Assembly: GCF_004216715.1 (NCBI RefSeq)
Contig: NZ_SGXG01000001.1
Location: 1,550,001 to 1,614,000 of the forward strand
From: Cecembia calidifontis
Lineage (GTDB): Bacteria; Bacteroidota; Bacteroidia; Cytophagales; Cyclobacteriaceae
Length of the DNA: 64,000 bases
Direction: 5' to 3'
Shown: positions 17,111 through 26,157 of the stretch, piece by piece
Layout: every line of letters starts with the position of its first letter
Position numbering within the stretch: position 1 is the first letter of the stretch
The notes under the pieces: model-generated
Databases searched by the model: none
Seen by the model: only the letters and a program-made list of their open reading frames with translations
Told to the model about the DNA's origin: nothing
Translations under genes and position numbers: made by a program

Positions 17111-17429
17111 TCATGCTTCCAATAATAATGGAACGCGGATGACGCAGATTGGGCTGATTTTCGCAGATTTTTCCGCTTTTTTCGAATTGTAAGATATGAG
17201 ACAAAAGACACAAGGAATAAGACCTTAACTTACTTCAAATCATTCCTAAATCAGCCTTCCGAAATCCGACCTTCTGCTTCTTTGTCTCTTGTCTCTAAAC
17301 TCTCATTTTCTACCTGAAGGTAGGCAAGCTCGCTTTCTATTTGCTCGAACTTTATCTTGGTACATGGTACAAAATCTCCATTTTTACACAGATCGAGTCT
17401 AGTTTCTCGCTTCTAATCTCTCGCCTCTA
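17111..17429. other. Intergenic repeat-like stretch
   Basis: No gene seen. It contains a GATGACGCAGATTGGGCTGA-type stretch common between Bacteroidetes genes and a loosely inverted pair (GAGACAAAAGACACAAG near 17199, CTTTGTCTCTTGTCTC near 17280). It ends in a CTCGCTTCTAATCTCTCGCC run that recurs in variant form at about 21570 and 21700. Confidence 0.45.
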
Positions 17430-19955
17430 TTATTGTCCTACCAAGAACACCGCATTCGCCATCAGCAACTTGCCGTTTTCCCAGAAGGCACGGAACATCG
17501 GATTGTCCACCATATAGACAATCTGTCCTCTTCCCTGAGGCTCTACCCCATACACCATGGATTTGGCCATTTTTGGTTTGATTTTATGACCAATATAGCC
17601 AAAGCGGTAAGCGTCATTGCTTGGGATAATACCGGCATTTACCCCATTGTTGAGATAGGAGAAGCGTGAACCGTTATTTTTGAGGGTATAGAACTTGCCC
17701 CCCAATCCAAAACCAAGTGGATGTGTCCGGTCAAAAGTCACTTCATATATTGCACCGGCAGCAGTATTGGAAATAGCCAGTCTTTCTCTTTCCTGATAAG
17801 GTTCCAGTCTTTCTACATTCTGTATTTCCTTTTGTTCTTTTTCAGCTGCCTTTTTCTCATCTTCTGTGTCATAGCGGCTTAGGTCAAAACCGTTTTTATC
17901 CGCAAAAGCATTCAAAGCATTCTCAATGGCAATCAGCTTTCCTCCGTTCCTTACCCATTCCATCACTTTTTTCATATTGTTTTCATTCAGGTAAGATCCC
18001 CAGCTTGAAGGCAAGATGATGACATGGTATTTGGATAAGTCAAATCTTGATAGGTTTTCCGCCTCCAAAATGCTCACCGGGTAATCCAGCTCCTGCTCGA
18101 AGTAGTACCACAATTCACCGAAATTGAGCGATGAGGTACCGCTGCCCCCCAATAGGGCTACATTTGGCCTGACAATAGGTCTGACATCAGGAGAGCCAAA
18201 ATCCTTTCCTTTGTCCACATAAGCGGAATTGCTGATTGTCAGTGGGATCTCAAACTTGTTGGCCAAGTCCACTACTTTCTGGTCATAGTTGGCCACATAT
18301 TGGTTGCCATTTCTATGGAGGATCAAAGTTCCAGCAGGATAGCTTTTCCCTCCTATCTCGAAATCGTATTCTGCAAACCTTACCCGGATGCCTTCATTCA
18401 ATAAGGCCGCTAAGTACTTCGCGTGAACAGTGGCATGCCAAGGTGCCAGGTAAGCCAAAGGTTTTCCATCCACCTTATTGGGGCTGAATGCAGGTTTTTC
18501 AAACTTTTTGGCAGGATCCAGACGGGTTTCTAAGGCATAAGCCTGCACACCATAGGCATAAGGCAATGCCCAGCTCGTAATGTCATAGGTAATGCTATCC
18601 TCTAGGGTCGCTTCTGGTTCAAAAAGTACCTGGGTCAACACCGATTTGGGTTGGTAGGCATTGATAACAATGTCTTTTTCAGTCGTAGAAAAAGTCGCTG
18701 TTTTTCCGGTATTGTAATCCAGACCCCTCAGTCCAGACCGATTTCCGGCATATCCATATTGGATTTTGTTTTTGTCCATCAGTGCAAGAAGCGCCTTTAC
18801 CCTTTCCGGGTTTTGATCACCTTTGATCACAAAGCTCTTGTACTTGGCTCTTGGATTGCTGCTGTTATTCTTGAAGTAATTGGCAAATTCAGCAGTAATT
18901 CTGGCAGCATTTTGGGCAGTCACTTCCACTGCTGAGATCCCGGCCATGTGCTGGTGCTCAATCCTTTCTTTTAAGGTAACCGTGTCACCCAGGGCATCTA
19001 ACATACCGAGTCCGGCACGTCCTGAACCGCCTTTTTCGATGGTCATCCCGATAGCGCCACTGTACATGGGATAAGTGTCACCATAGGAGGGATAGAGGAG
19101 ATCAAACCTTTCTTTGGTGAAATAGAACCAACCGTTTTGATCGAAATATTTGGCGGTATTCCTGCCATAGATTTCCTGGAATTCATGTTGAAAAGGCGTG
19201 AGCTGCTCGTGGGTAGGCTTGGAAGCCGGAGCAAAATAGAATGGATCGTTGATGCCCTGCTCATGGAAATCCACAAAAAGGTGGGGCATCCATTCATGGT
19301 AAAGTTTCAGGCGTTGTTCGGATTCTATTTGTGTCTGCCAGGCCCAGTCCCTGTTGAGGTCAAGCAGGTAATGGTTTGGCCTTCCACCTGGCCAAGGCTC
19401 AAAGTGTTCTACAGATTGAGGGTCAGGCTGCAATCTTTTGTTTTGCTTTTGGTTGTACCAAACGGTATAGCGGTCCTTTCCATCGGGATTGGCGCAGGGA
19501 TCTACGATGAGGACCTGATTTTTCAACCAGTCTTTGGATTGTGCATTGTTGGGATCGGCGATCTGCCAGAATGTTTTCATGGCCGCTTCTGTGCCTACGG
19601 CTTCGTTGCCATGCACATTGTAGGACATCCAATTGATGGCTATGGAAGTGCTGGGACTACCTTCAACCATGCCTGTTCTTTTGAGGTTATCCAAACGGAT
19701 ATTCTCCAGGTTTCCCATATTCTCAGGGCTGGAGACAATGGCTATGAACAGCGGTCTTTTTTCATAGGTTTCCCCATAGTAGACCAGTTTGACATTGGGT
19801 AGGGTGGAAGCCAGGTGTTCGAAGTAATCTACCACTTGGTGATGGGGTGTAAATCTTTCTCCCATTTTGTAGCCCAGGAATTCCTCTGGGCTTTTTTGGG
19901 CAAAAACTTGGAAGCTCAGCAGCAGTCCAAGTATCAGCGCGTATATTTTCTTCAT
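17430..19955 (-). CDS. Secreted M14-family zinc metallocarboxypeptidase
   Basis: 841 residues. A signal peptide ends FAQ (about residue 20). The M14 catalytic domain covers roughly 40-360: zinc ligands in NVHGNE (His, Glu) and VDFHEQG (His), and the catalytic Glu in GMTIEKGG. The long C-terminal part (about 400-840) includes a glutamine-amidotransferase-like fold region (HVIILPSSWG) and is normal for Bacteroidetes members of this size. It should hydrolyse peptides in the periplasm or outside the cell. It is monocistronic; the antisense frame of 221 codons inside it is only a shadow. Confidence 0.88.
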   Translation of the reverse strand: MKKIYALILGLLLSFQVFAQKSPEEFLGYKMGERFTPHHQVVDYFEHLASTLPNVKLVYYGETYEKRPLFIAIVSSPENMGNLENIRLDNLKRTGMVEGSPSTSIAINWMSYNVHGNEAVGTEAAMKTFWQIADPNNAQSKDWLKNQVLIVDPCANPDGKDRYTVWYNQKQNKRLQPDPQSVEHFEPWPGGRPNHYLLDLNRDWAWQTQIESEQRLKLYHEWMPHLFVDFHEQGINDPFYFAPASKPTHEQLTPFQHEFQEIYGRNTAKYFDQNGWFYFTKERFDLLYPSYGDTYPMYSGAIGMTIEKGGSGRAGLGMLDALGDTVTLKERIEHQHMAGISAVEVTAQNAARITAEFANYFKNNSSNPRAKYKSFVIKGDQNPERVKALLALMDKNKIQYGYAGNRSGLRGLDYNTGKTATFSTTEKDIVINAYQPKSVLTQVLFEPEATLEDSITYDITSWALPYAYGVQAYALETRLDPAKKFEKPAFSPNKVDGKPLAYLAPWHATVHAKYLAALLNEGIRVRFAEYDFEIGGKSYPAGTLILHRNGNQYVANYDQKVVDLANKFEIPLTISNSAYVDKGKDFGSPDVRPIVRPNVALLGGSGTSSLNFGELWYYFEQELDYPVSILEAENLSRFDLSKYHVIILPSSWGSYLNENNMKKVMEWVRNGGKLIAIENALNAFADKNGFDLSRYDTEDEKKAAEKEQKEIQNVERLEPYQERERLAISNTAAGAIYEVTFDRTHPLGFGLGGKFYTLKNNGSRFSYLNNGVNAGIIPSNDAYRFGYIGHKIKPKMAKSMVYGVEPQGRGQIVYMVDNPMFRAFWENGKLLMANAVFLVGQ

Positions 19956-20175
19956 AGACGTAAATTTTGAACCTGTAAGATAGGTGTATTTGAAGAAGTG
20001 GACAAGGTGAATTTTGGGAGAGGGGGATATAGGGGTTGATAGAGATATTTGTGTATGTTGGATCCGCTAAGGCGAACGGGATACTGATGGATATTAGATA
20101 TTTATGGATATTAGATCCGTCTCAAGGAATAAGTTGCTGATGGAAATTAAATGGCGGTAATTGCTGTAATTTAAT
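19956..20175. other. Intergenic stretch without a gene
   Basis: Promoter side of the M14 gene. A short direct repeat GATGGATATTAGATATTTATGGATATTAG is seen near 20080-20110 (given here as units of GGATATTAGAT). No gene is recognised. Confidence 0.4.
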
Positions 20176-20310
20176 TTATGATCCCAGACCCGCCAATTCA
20201 TAAAAATTCTCTGGACTTATGACTTTGAACGCTGACTCCGGATAGGTTTCCTGAAAGGATCTTAGGGAATTAGGATTTTGTGTGGGGGTTGTATTTGAAT
20301 TCAACTTCAT
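20176..20310 (-). pseudogene. DUF4143 ATPase remnant: start codon fused to C-terminal tail (locus D)
   Basis: A 44-codon frame starts with an ATG inside a palindrome and ends with a segment (SLRSFQETYPESAFKVISP) that reads like the extreme C-terminus of a DUF4143 ATPase. All central domains (P-loop, Walker B, nuclease-like core) are gone, as if an internal deletion left only promoter, start and tail. The assignment of the tail to the family is by resemblance only. Confidence 0.5.
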
Positions 20311-20342
20311 AAATTTAGCTAAAAATTTGAAGTTGAGTTCAA
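20295..20342 (-). promoter_or_regulatory. Palindrome at the start of DUF4143 remnant locus D
   Basis: Arms TTGAATTCAACTTCA (20295-20309) and TGAAGTTGAGTTCAA (20328-20342) match inversely at 14 of 15 around an 18-base AT-rich centre. The ATG of the remnant (20308-20310) overlaps the left arm, as in locus A. Confidence 0.6.
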
Positions 20343-20390
20343 GAATTTGCCTAAAATTATGAATTTTAATATTTATTTTTTTACGTTTAA

Positions 20391-20463
20391 CAACGTAAGT
20401 GATCTTTAGAAAGAGATTATTTCTGATGAAGCTGTTTTTGAACTATGTTTTTATGGAGAATTG
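20391..20463 (+). repeat. Third copy of the VKOR-gene leader
   Basis: Aligns with the leader and start of both VKOR genes (rc of 1230-1304 and 7984-8058) with about nine in ten bases the same, including ATG at 20453 followed by GAGAAT. Here the frame stops after three codons (ATG GAG AAT TGA), so only the leader survives. It is on the opposite strand to the other two copies. Confidence 0.65.
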
Positions 20464-20533
20464 AAATCAATTATGATGTTCTAATCCTACAACAAATTCC
20501 TGAGATCAGTTTTGAAGAGATTGAATAGTCCTA

Positions 20534-21049
20534 GTGTCTGTTTTTTTATCAATTACAATCTTTATTTCAATTAATTCTTTTTTTTTCACTTCATGGAACC
20601 GGAATGAAAATTCCGAAATTAAGGATTCAGCTTTCTATTTTGAGCTTGTGGATTCTGTAAAAATTGAGATACCCTACGAGTTTGGCTTAGTATTCCCCAA
20701 AGTTATTGATGGTAAACTTTTAGCTTATAGCTATCTTGATCAGACTTTCCATGTTCTTGATTCAAAGGGTAGGCTTCAGAACTCATTTAATAATCAAGGA
20801 GAGGGGCCTAAAGATTATACCCGGAATCTGTCATTTGTTACGATAAACAACGGACACTTGATTTTCATGGATAATAAAAAGCTATCATATTTCAGTTATC
20901 AAGGTGCAATATCAGAGCTCCCAATTTCTGGCGCAGTACATTTTATGGATGACAATGACATCTTGTATGTAAAGCGTGTTTCAGAAAGGGAATTGGATTA
21001 CAATGTTTTTTATCGCTATAAAGTCTCTTTAAACTGGGCAAAAGATTAA
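20534..21049 (+). pseudogene. Truncated beta-propeller lipoprotein-like gene
   Basis: 171 codons from a weak GTG. It has a short hydrophobic N-terminus without a clear lipobox, then strand-rich blades with VLDSKGRLQNSF and NNQGEGPKDY, the turn motif of 6-bladed propeller proteins (compare the 2620-3687 product). The family is normally 350-400 residues, so the C-terminal half is missing; the end runs into non-coding sequence. It follows the third VKOR-type leader, which suggests it is the leftover of another peptide/VKOR/propeller module. Confidence 0.55.
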
Positions 21050-21745
21050 ACATTTTCTAATTATGTTCTGGTCATACAACAACATTAGGTATAAAATGTT
21101 GTTTGCGTAAAACATTTTATAAAAACTTTAAATGGGTAAAGTGATCCATAATCAATTAGATCACAGGGAGTTATTTACTGGTATGGGTATGAATAATCAT
21201 GTATAGTTACAAGAAACGAACCTACATGGTGAATAACTGGCTTCAAAGAATCAGGTCATTTTAATGATATTCGATACCCTTCGGGGTTGGGGGACTCATC
21301 TATCCGAATTACTTCTATAAATATGTTATCCCTTCGGGATAATTATAGCCTGATTTAAAAAATCTGATTAATAGGGATATCTGATTTCCCGACCCTGAAA
21401 GGATCATCTATTTGTAGAATCACCATTTCAGCTTAGAGTATATTACCCAGAATAGGTCATATTTTATTTTCATGCACGAAAAAAATATTTCGTCGAAGGC
21501 TTATTTCAACTTATTCGAATAGCATATTTAAAGACAAAAGACCAGATTGTTCTTCCAAAGTGAACCGAATCTAACCTCTCGCTTCTCGCTTCTAAAAATA
21601 GGATCATCAGCTCTTCGGGAAAACGAGTCTTGTTTCTTGCTTCCCCGATGCTCGGGGCAGGCTTTGTTTATTGTTTCTGTTACAATCCGCCTGACATCCA
21701 TCGAGTCTAACCTCTCGCTTCTCGTCTCTAGTAGTCTAAAAAAAG
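21050..21745. other. Long intergenic stretch with short repeats, no gene
   Basis: No coding frame is supported. It holds a tight hairpin TTATCCC-TTC-GGGATAA at 21326-21342, a related GATACCCTTCGGGGTT near 21272, and two copies of TCTAACCTCTCGCTTCTCG (about 21571 and 21706) that resemble the end of the 17.4-kb intergenic repeat. Confidence 0.5.
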
Positions 21746-21820
21746 TGGAACTTGAGGGATTCGAACCCACGACCTCTGCCCTGTCAAGGCAGCGCTCTAA
21801 ACCAACTGAGCTAAAGTTCC
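21746..21820 (-). tRNA. tRNA-Val (GAC anticodon)
   Basis: 75 nt, full cloverleaf on the minus strand: acceptor GGAACTT/AAGTTCC, D stem GCTC/GAGC, anticodon stem CTGCC/GGCAG with loop TTGACAG (anticodon GAC), T loop TTCGAAT, discriminator A. No encoded CCA. The T stem has one mismatch (T50-T64). Confidence 0.9.
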
Positions 21821-21898
21821 ATATATTTATTTTCTTTTAGTAACCCTGGTTTTTGGATCCAGACCAGCGGCCTTCCCGACCCATGTCGGGACGCTTTG

Positions 21899-21921
21899 TA
21901 AACCAACTGAGCTATAGTTCC
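21899..21921 (-). tRNA. Truncated copy of the tRNA-Val 5' end
   Basis: 23 bases match the first 23 of the tRNA-Val at 22 positions (acceptor 5' strand, D arm up to GGTTTA), after which the match stops. It lies 79 bases upstream of the full gene in the direction of transcription. The following sequence contains an inverted repeat CCCGAC-CCAT-GTCGGG. It is not a functional tRNA. Confidence 0.7.
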
Positions 21922-22074
21922 ATTTTGGTGCCTCTAAATAAGGTAAACAGTTGAACATTTGCAAAAACTTTTTGAATGGTAATTTTGACCTTTTAAATAA
22001 ATCAAGAGTAAATGGGTACTTCTGAGGCAGTAAAGTCTGATGGAATTTTTTATTTTTCTGAAAATCATACCGCC

Positions 22075-23340
22075 ATGAAACTCAAAAGAAGATCCTTTGT
22101 CAAGTGGGTATCTCTTTCCCCTGCCCTCGCCATGCCTGCCTTTGCTTGCTCCAGGCCCGAAAAACAAGATAGTAAAAGTACATCGAAACCGGTCCAGCCT
22201 TTGAACCTTTCCATAGAGCCTATCAGTAGGGATGAGCGCTTGGCCCGGCTTGCCAAGGCACAGCAGCTGATGCAGGAACAAAAAATTGATGCACTTTTTC
22301 TGGAACCCGGCACCAGCATGAAGTATTTTCTGGACTTTGATTTTTTTCTTTCCGAAAGGATGGTCGCAGCAGTTATTCCTGCCAAGGGGGATATTGCCTA
22401 CATCTGCCCAAGATTTGAACAGGATAAGGTGGAGGAATTGGTGAAATTCGGCAATAAGGTGCTGACCTGGAATGAACATCAAAGTCCTTATGCGCTTACG
22501 GCTAAGTTGCTCAGGGACCTTGGAACCCCCAATCAAAAGGTGGCGATTGAAGAGCGTTGCCGGTTCTTTCTTTATGATGGGATCAAAAATGAAACTTCCA
22601 GGATCAATTTTGTCAATGGAGACGGAGTGACTGCTGGTTGCAGGATGTATAAATCTCCTGCAGAAATCGCACTGATGCAGGCAGCCAATACGGCTACCCT
22701 GGAAGCCTATAAAATTTTGTTTAATTCCTTAGAGGAGGGTATGACCCAATATGACTTTCGGGACATTGCTTCAGAAGCACACAGTAAATTAGGGTTTAGA
22801 GGTTCAATTGGGGCCAATTTTGGTGAATGGTCGGCTTTTCCGCATGGAAGCAGCAAAATACAAAAATTAAAGCCCGGGGATATAGTGTTGGCAGATGGGG
22901 GATGTACAGTGGAAGGCTACCAATCGGATATCAGCAGGACCATTGTTTTTGGGGACTATAATGACAGGCAGAAAGAAGTTTGGGAGGTGGTGAAAGAGGC
23001 GCAGTCAGCCGCATTTGAATTGGCCAAGCAAGCGGGTGCTACCTGTGAGCAAATGGATGCAGCGGCAAGGTCGGTGATTGACAAAGCGGGATTTGGTCCG
23101 GATTACAAATATTTTTCCCACCGACTCGGTCATGGTATTGGCATGGACGGTCACGAATGGACCAATTTGGTAAGGGGCAACAGCACACCATTACAGGCAG
23201 GGATGTGTTTCAGCAATGAGCCCGGGATTTATATCGTGGGTGAGTTTGGTGTTCGTCTGGAAGATTGTTTCTACATGACAGAAAATGGACCACAGTACTT
23301 TACCCAACCAAGTCCGGCGATCGACAAACCATTTGCATAG
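22075..23340 (+). CDS. Exported M24 (Xaa-Pro) aminopeptidase
   Basis: 421 residues from ATG 22075, preferred over the ATG at 22012 because it begins directly with a twin-arginine-like export signal (KRRSFVKW, then a hydrophobic stretch to FACS, a possible lipobox). The N-terminal creatinase-type domain is about 40-175 and the pita-bread catalytic domain 180-415. Metal ligands are all visible: Asp in LADGG, Asp in SDISRT, His in GHGIG, Glu in NEPGIY and Glu in RLED. It should cleave N-terminal Xaa-Pro bonds outside the cytoplasm. It is divergent from the tRNA. Confidence 0.88.
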   Translation: MKLKRRSFVKWVSLSPALAMPAFACSRPEKQDSKSTSKPVQPLNLSIEPISRDERLARLAKAQQLMQEQKIDALFLEPGTSMKYFLDFDFFLSERMVAAVIPAKGDIAYICPRFEQDKVEELVKFGNKVLTWNEHQSPYALTAKLLRDLGTPNQKVAIEERCRFFLYDGIKNETSRINFVNGDGVTAGCRMYKSPAEIALMQAANTATLEAYKILFNSLEEGMTQYDFRDIASEAHSKLGFRGSIGANFGEWSAFPHGSSKIQKLKPGDIVLADGGCTVEGYQSDISRTIVFGDYNDRQKEVWEVVKEAQSAAFELAKQAGATCEQMDAAARSVIDKAGFGPDYKYFSHRLGHGIGMDGHEWTNLVRGNSTPLQAGMCFSNEPGIYIVGEFGVRLEDCFYMTENGPQYFTQPSPAIDKPFA

Positions 23341-23361
23341 AAAGGCTCAAGGTTTGATTTT

Positions 23362-23880
23362 GCCACAAAGGCGCCAAGGCACAAAGGAAGGAATAATAAT
23401 GTAGAATGAGGAATTTAGAATTAAGGATGGATATCCAGACACTATCCCGAATCATGTGCTGTTTGGGACGTTCGTAAAAGCACCAGTTTCTACTCAATTT
23501 CGATCTTATTTATTGGGTATAAAATCTTAAATAGCTTAGTGTCTTGGTGCCTTTGTGGCCTATTCACTTCAGGGTCTTAGGATTGAAATGCCACGAAGAC
23601 ACGAAGGCACAAAGGAAGGAATAATAATGTAGAATGAGGAATTTAGAATTAAGGATGCATATCAAAACACTATCCCTAATCATGTGCTGTTTGGGACGTT
23701 CGTAAAAGCACCAGTTTCTACTCAATTTCGATCTTATTTATTGGGTATAAAATCTTAAATAGCTTAGTGTCTTGGTGCCTTTGTGGCCTATTCACTTCAG
23801 GGTCTTAGGATTGAAATGCCACGAAGACACGAAGGCACAAAGAAAAGTCAAAACTTAGTGTCTTGGTGCCTTTGTGGCTG
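23362..23880. repeat. 228-bp tandem repeat, about 2.3 copies
   Basis: Unit starts at 23381, 23609 and 23837 (last one partial, lacking its central part). The first two copies differ at very few bases. Each unit ends in CTTAGTGTCTTGGTGCCTTTG, which is the inverse of the GCCACAAAGGCGCCAAGGCAC sequence at its beginning, so each unit has inverted ends. No coding frame of note. It fills the gap between the convergent M24 and chrA genes. Confidence 0.85.
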
Positions 23881-23897
23881 AACCTTCAAAACCGAAG

Positions 23898-25094
23898 TCA
23901 GAAAATCCAATTGTACCCAATGCCCGCCAATACCCCTATGATGATGATGATTGGAGAGCTCAACTTGGTAAATTGAAGCAGCAGGTAAGTGCCAAAAATG
24001 GCCAGGATATTGAATAGATTGGCATCCAGGGGTTCGAAAAGCAGGTAGGCGGCAGCTATCAGCATCCCGCAGCTGACCGCATTGATCCCCTCCAAGGCGG
24101 CACGCACCGGACGGTATTTTTTGAGTTGGTCCCAAAACTTGATCACAAAGAAAATCAGGAAAGTTCCGGGTAGAAATATGCCCGCCGCTGCCACAAATCC
24201 ACCTGTAAGCAGTCCCGGGATGCCATCTTCCCGCATGGAAAGCGCACCCACATAGGAACTGATGCTAAAGGTAGGCCCGGGGATTCCCTGTGAGATCCCG
24301 TAACCGGTCAGGAATTCTTCCGAACTCAGGAATTTTTTGAATTCCACAAATTCGGTATATAAATAGGGCACCAAAACCTGTCCTCCGCCAAAAATCAGGG
24401 AACCGTTTCGGTAAAAATTTTCAAACAGCAAAATGGACTGGTTTTTGGTGATGGCTCCCAGTACGGCGGCAAAAACCAAAACTCCTCCCCAAAGGAAGAA
24501 GTTGGCCCATGAAACCATGAGTTTTTTGTTACCTTCTTCTTTTGGCTGATCCCGGAATTTAAGAGAAGTGCTGATGCCTCCCACGACCAATAGCAAAGGG
24601 AATACATAAGGAGAATTGTAGAAAAAGGAAACGAAGGCCGAAAACATCATCAGGACAGTAGCCTCCGGAGTTTTGACCATTTTGAAAATGGTTTTTTGGG
24701 CCGCATAGATGATAAACCCAATGGCCATGGGCTGGATAAACTTGGCAAAACTCAAAGCACCTGGGGTATTTTCCTGAAGGAAGTCTATCAAAAAAGCTGC
24801 TGCAATCATCAGCAGGGTAGCAGGCAAAATCCAAACAAAAAGGGAAAGGTAGGCCAGATTGGGGCCACCGATTCTGTAGCCTATTGCGGAAATAGTTTGG
24901 GTAGAGGTAGGTCCCGGGAGAATCTGACATAGTGCATTCAGTTCCCAGAGTTCTTCTTCTTTGATGTAGCCCCGCTTTCTCACCATGAGGTCGAGCACCA
25001 TGGCGAGAAAGACTTGGGGTCCACCAAATGCTGTGAAAGAAAGTAGCAATACATCCTTCAGGTAGAGGTAATATCGTACTTTCCTGACCGACAC
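23898..25094 (-). CDS. chrA: Chromate transporter (ChrA family)
   Basis: 398 residues, the long two-domain form. Each half (about 10-180 and 215-395) starts with the family motif: FTAFGGPQVFLAMV with LPGPTSTQ in the first, and FGGGQVLVP with GISQGIPGPTFS in the second. About ten membrane helices. Known members export chromate or act as anion/sulfate antiporters; the real substrate here is not known. It starts three bases after the 2OG-Fe(II) oxygenase gene ends, so the two are in one operon. Confidence 0.88.
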   Translation of the reverse strand: MSVRKVRYYLYLKDVLLLSFTAFGGPQVFLAMVLDLMVRKRGYIKEEELWELNALCQILPGPTSTQTISAIGYRIGGPNLAYLSLFVWILPATLLMIAAAFLIDFLQENTPGALSFAKFIQPMAIGFIIYAAQKTIFKMVKTPEATVLMMFSAFVSFFYNSPYVFPLLLVVGGISTSLKFRDQPKEEGNKKLMVSWANFFLWGGVLVFAAVLGAITKNQSILLFENFYRNGSLIFGGGQVLVPYLYTEFVEFKKFLSSEEFLTGYGISQGIPGPTFSISSYVGALSMREDGIPGLLTGGFVAAAGIFLPGTFLIFFVIKFWDQLKKYRPVRAALEGINAVSCGMLIAAAYLLFEPLDANLFNILAIFGTYLLLQFTKLSSPIIIIIGVLAGIGYNWIF

Positions 25095-25097
25095 TTT

Positions 25098-26078
25098 TTA
25101 TTTTTTTAGTCCCAGTTCCCTTAAACGCTCATCCAGGAATTCTCCGGCAGTGGCGTCTTCAAATTGTTTGGGGTTGTCGGCATCTACGCAGCTTTCCAGG
25201 CAGGTCAGGTCCATCTCAGACCTTGGGTGCATAAAGAAAGGGATAGAGTACCTGCTGGTATGCATCAGTTCACGGGGTGGGTTGACTACCCTGTGGATGG
25301 TAGACTTCAGTTTCTTATTGGTCAGTCTTTCCAACATGTCGCCCACATTCACTACCAATTGGTCAGGCAATGCAGTAATCGGTATCCATTTTCCGTCTCT
25401 CCTCAAGACCTGAAGCCCATCGGCAGAGGCGCCCATCAATAAGGTGATCAGGTTGATATCGCCATGTTCGGCAGCACGAACTGCATCGGCAGGAACGGCA
25501 TCCGGGTTTTCAATTGGGAAGTAATGGATTTGTCTCAGGATAGAATTGCCATAGGCTACTTTGTCCTCAAAGTAATCTTCCTCCAGCCCTAAGTGAAGTG
25601 CAATGGCACGCAACATATTTTTTCCCGCATTTTCGAGGGTTTTGTAGATTTCCAGAGCAACGGTTTTGAATTCAGGCAATTCTTCTGGCCAGATATTCGC
25701 TGGATATTCAGATTTGATGGGGTCATTGTCAGGAATGTCGGACAATTCCTGCCCTACATGATAAAATTCTTTCAGGTCACCGGTATTTCTTCCTTTAGCA
25801 TGTTCTTTACCTTTTCCGGTATATCCTCTTTGAAAGCCGATTTCAGGTTTTTCGTATTTGGCTTTCACCGAATCAGGAAGGGCAAAGAATTCTTTGATCA
25901 CAGCATAGAGCCTATCCTGTAAATCCTGACTCAAACCGTGGTTTTTTATGGCCACAAAGCCAATGTTTTGATAGGCATCACCCAGCTTTTTTACAAAAGC
26001 TGCCTTCTTCTCTGCATCTCCGGAGGTAAAGTCTGCCAGGTCCAGAGATGGGATTTCATCATATAAAATCTCAGTCAT
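25098..26078 (-). CDS. 2-oxoglutarate/Fe(II) oxygenase, isopenicillin N synthase family
   Basis: 326 residues. The N-terminal DIOX_N region covers 10-130 (GFVAIKNHGL), the C-terminal jelly roll 165-300. Iron ligands: His and Asp in EHGDINLIT, and His in STIHRVVNP; the cosubstrate Arg and Ser are in SRYSIPFF. It is a cytoplasmic oxygenase of unknown substrate; a beta-lactam role is not implied, since the family is broad. First gene of an operon with chrA. Confidence 0.88.
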   Translation of the reverse strand: MTEILYDEIPSLDLADFTSGDAEKKAAFVKKLGDAYQNIGFVAIKNHGLSQDLQDRLYAVIKEFFALPDSVKAKYEKPEIGFQRGYTGKGKEHAKGRNTGDLKEFYHVGQELSDIPDNDPIKSEYPANIWPEELPEFKTVALEIYKTLENAGKNMLRAIALHLGLEEDYFEDKVAYGNSILRQIHYFPIENPDAVPADAVRAAEHGDINLITLLMGASADGLQVLRRDGKWIPITALPDQLVVNVGDMLERLTNKKLKSTIHRVVNPPRELMHTSRYSIPFFMHPRSEMDLTCLESCVDADNPKQFEDATAGEFLDERLRELGLKK

Positions 26079-26157
26079 ATTTGGTAAATATTTATCCCGA
26101 AAGGTAAGCCATTTTCATTGAAATTTAAATAAATTAGCCCTTTAGCCTTTAAAATCC

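Noticed and set aside
19137..19802. 221-codon plus-strand frame inside the M14 peptidase gene
   Set aside because: Antisense to a well-supported gene, with no signal peptide, motif or start context.
23362..23880. Possible CRISPR array
   Set aside because: Units are 228 bp and nearly identical along their full length, with no short repeats separated by unique spacers and no cas genes.
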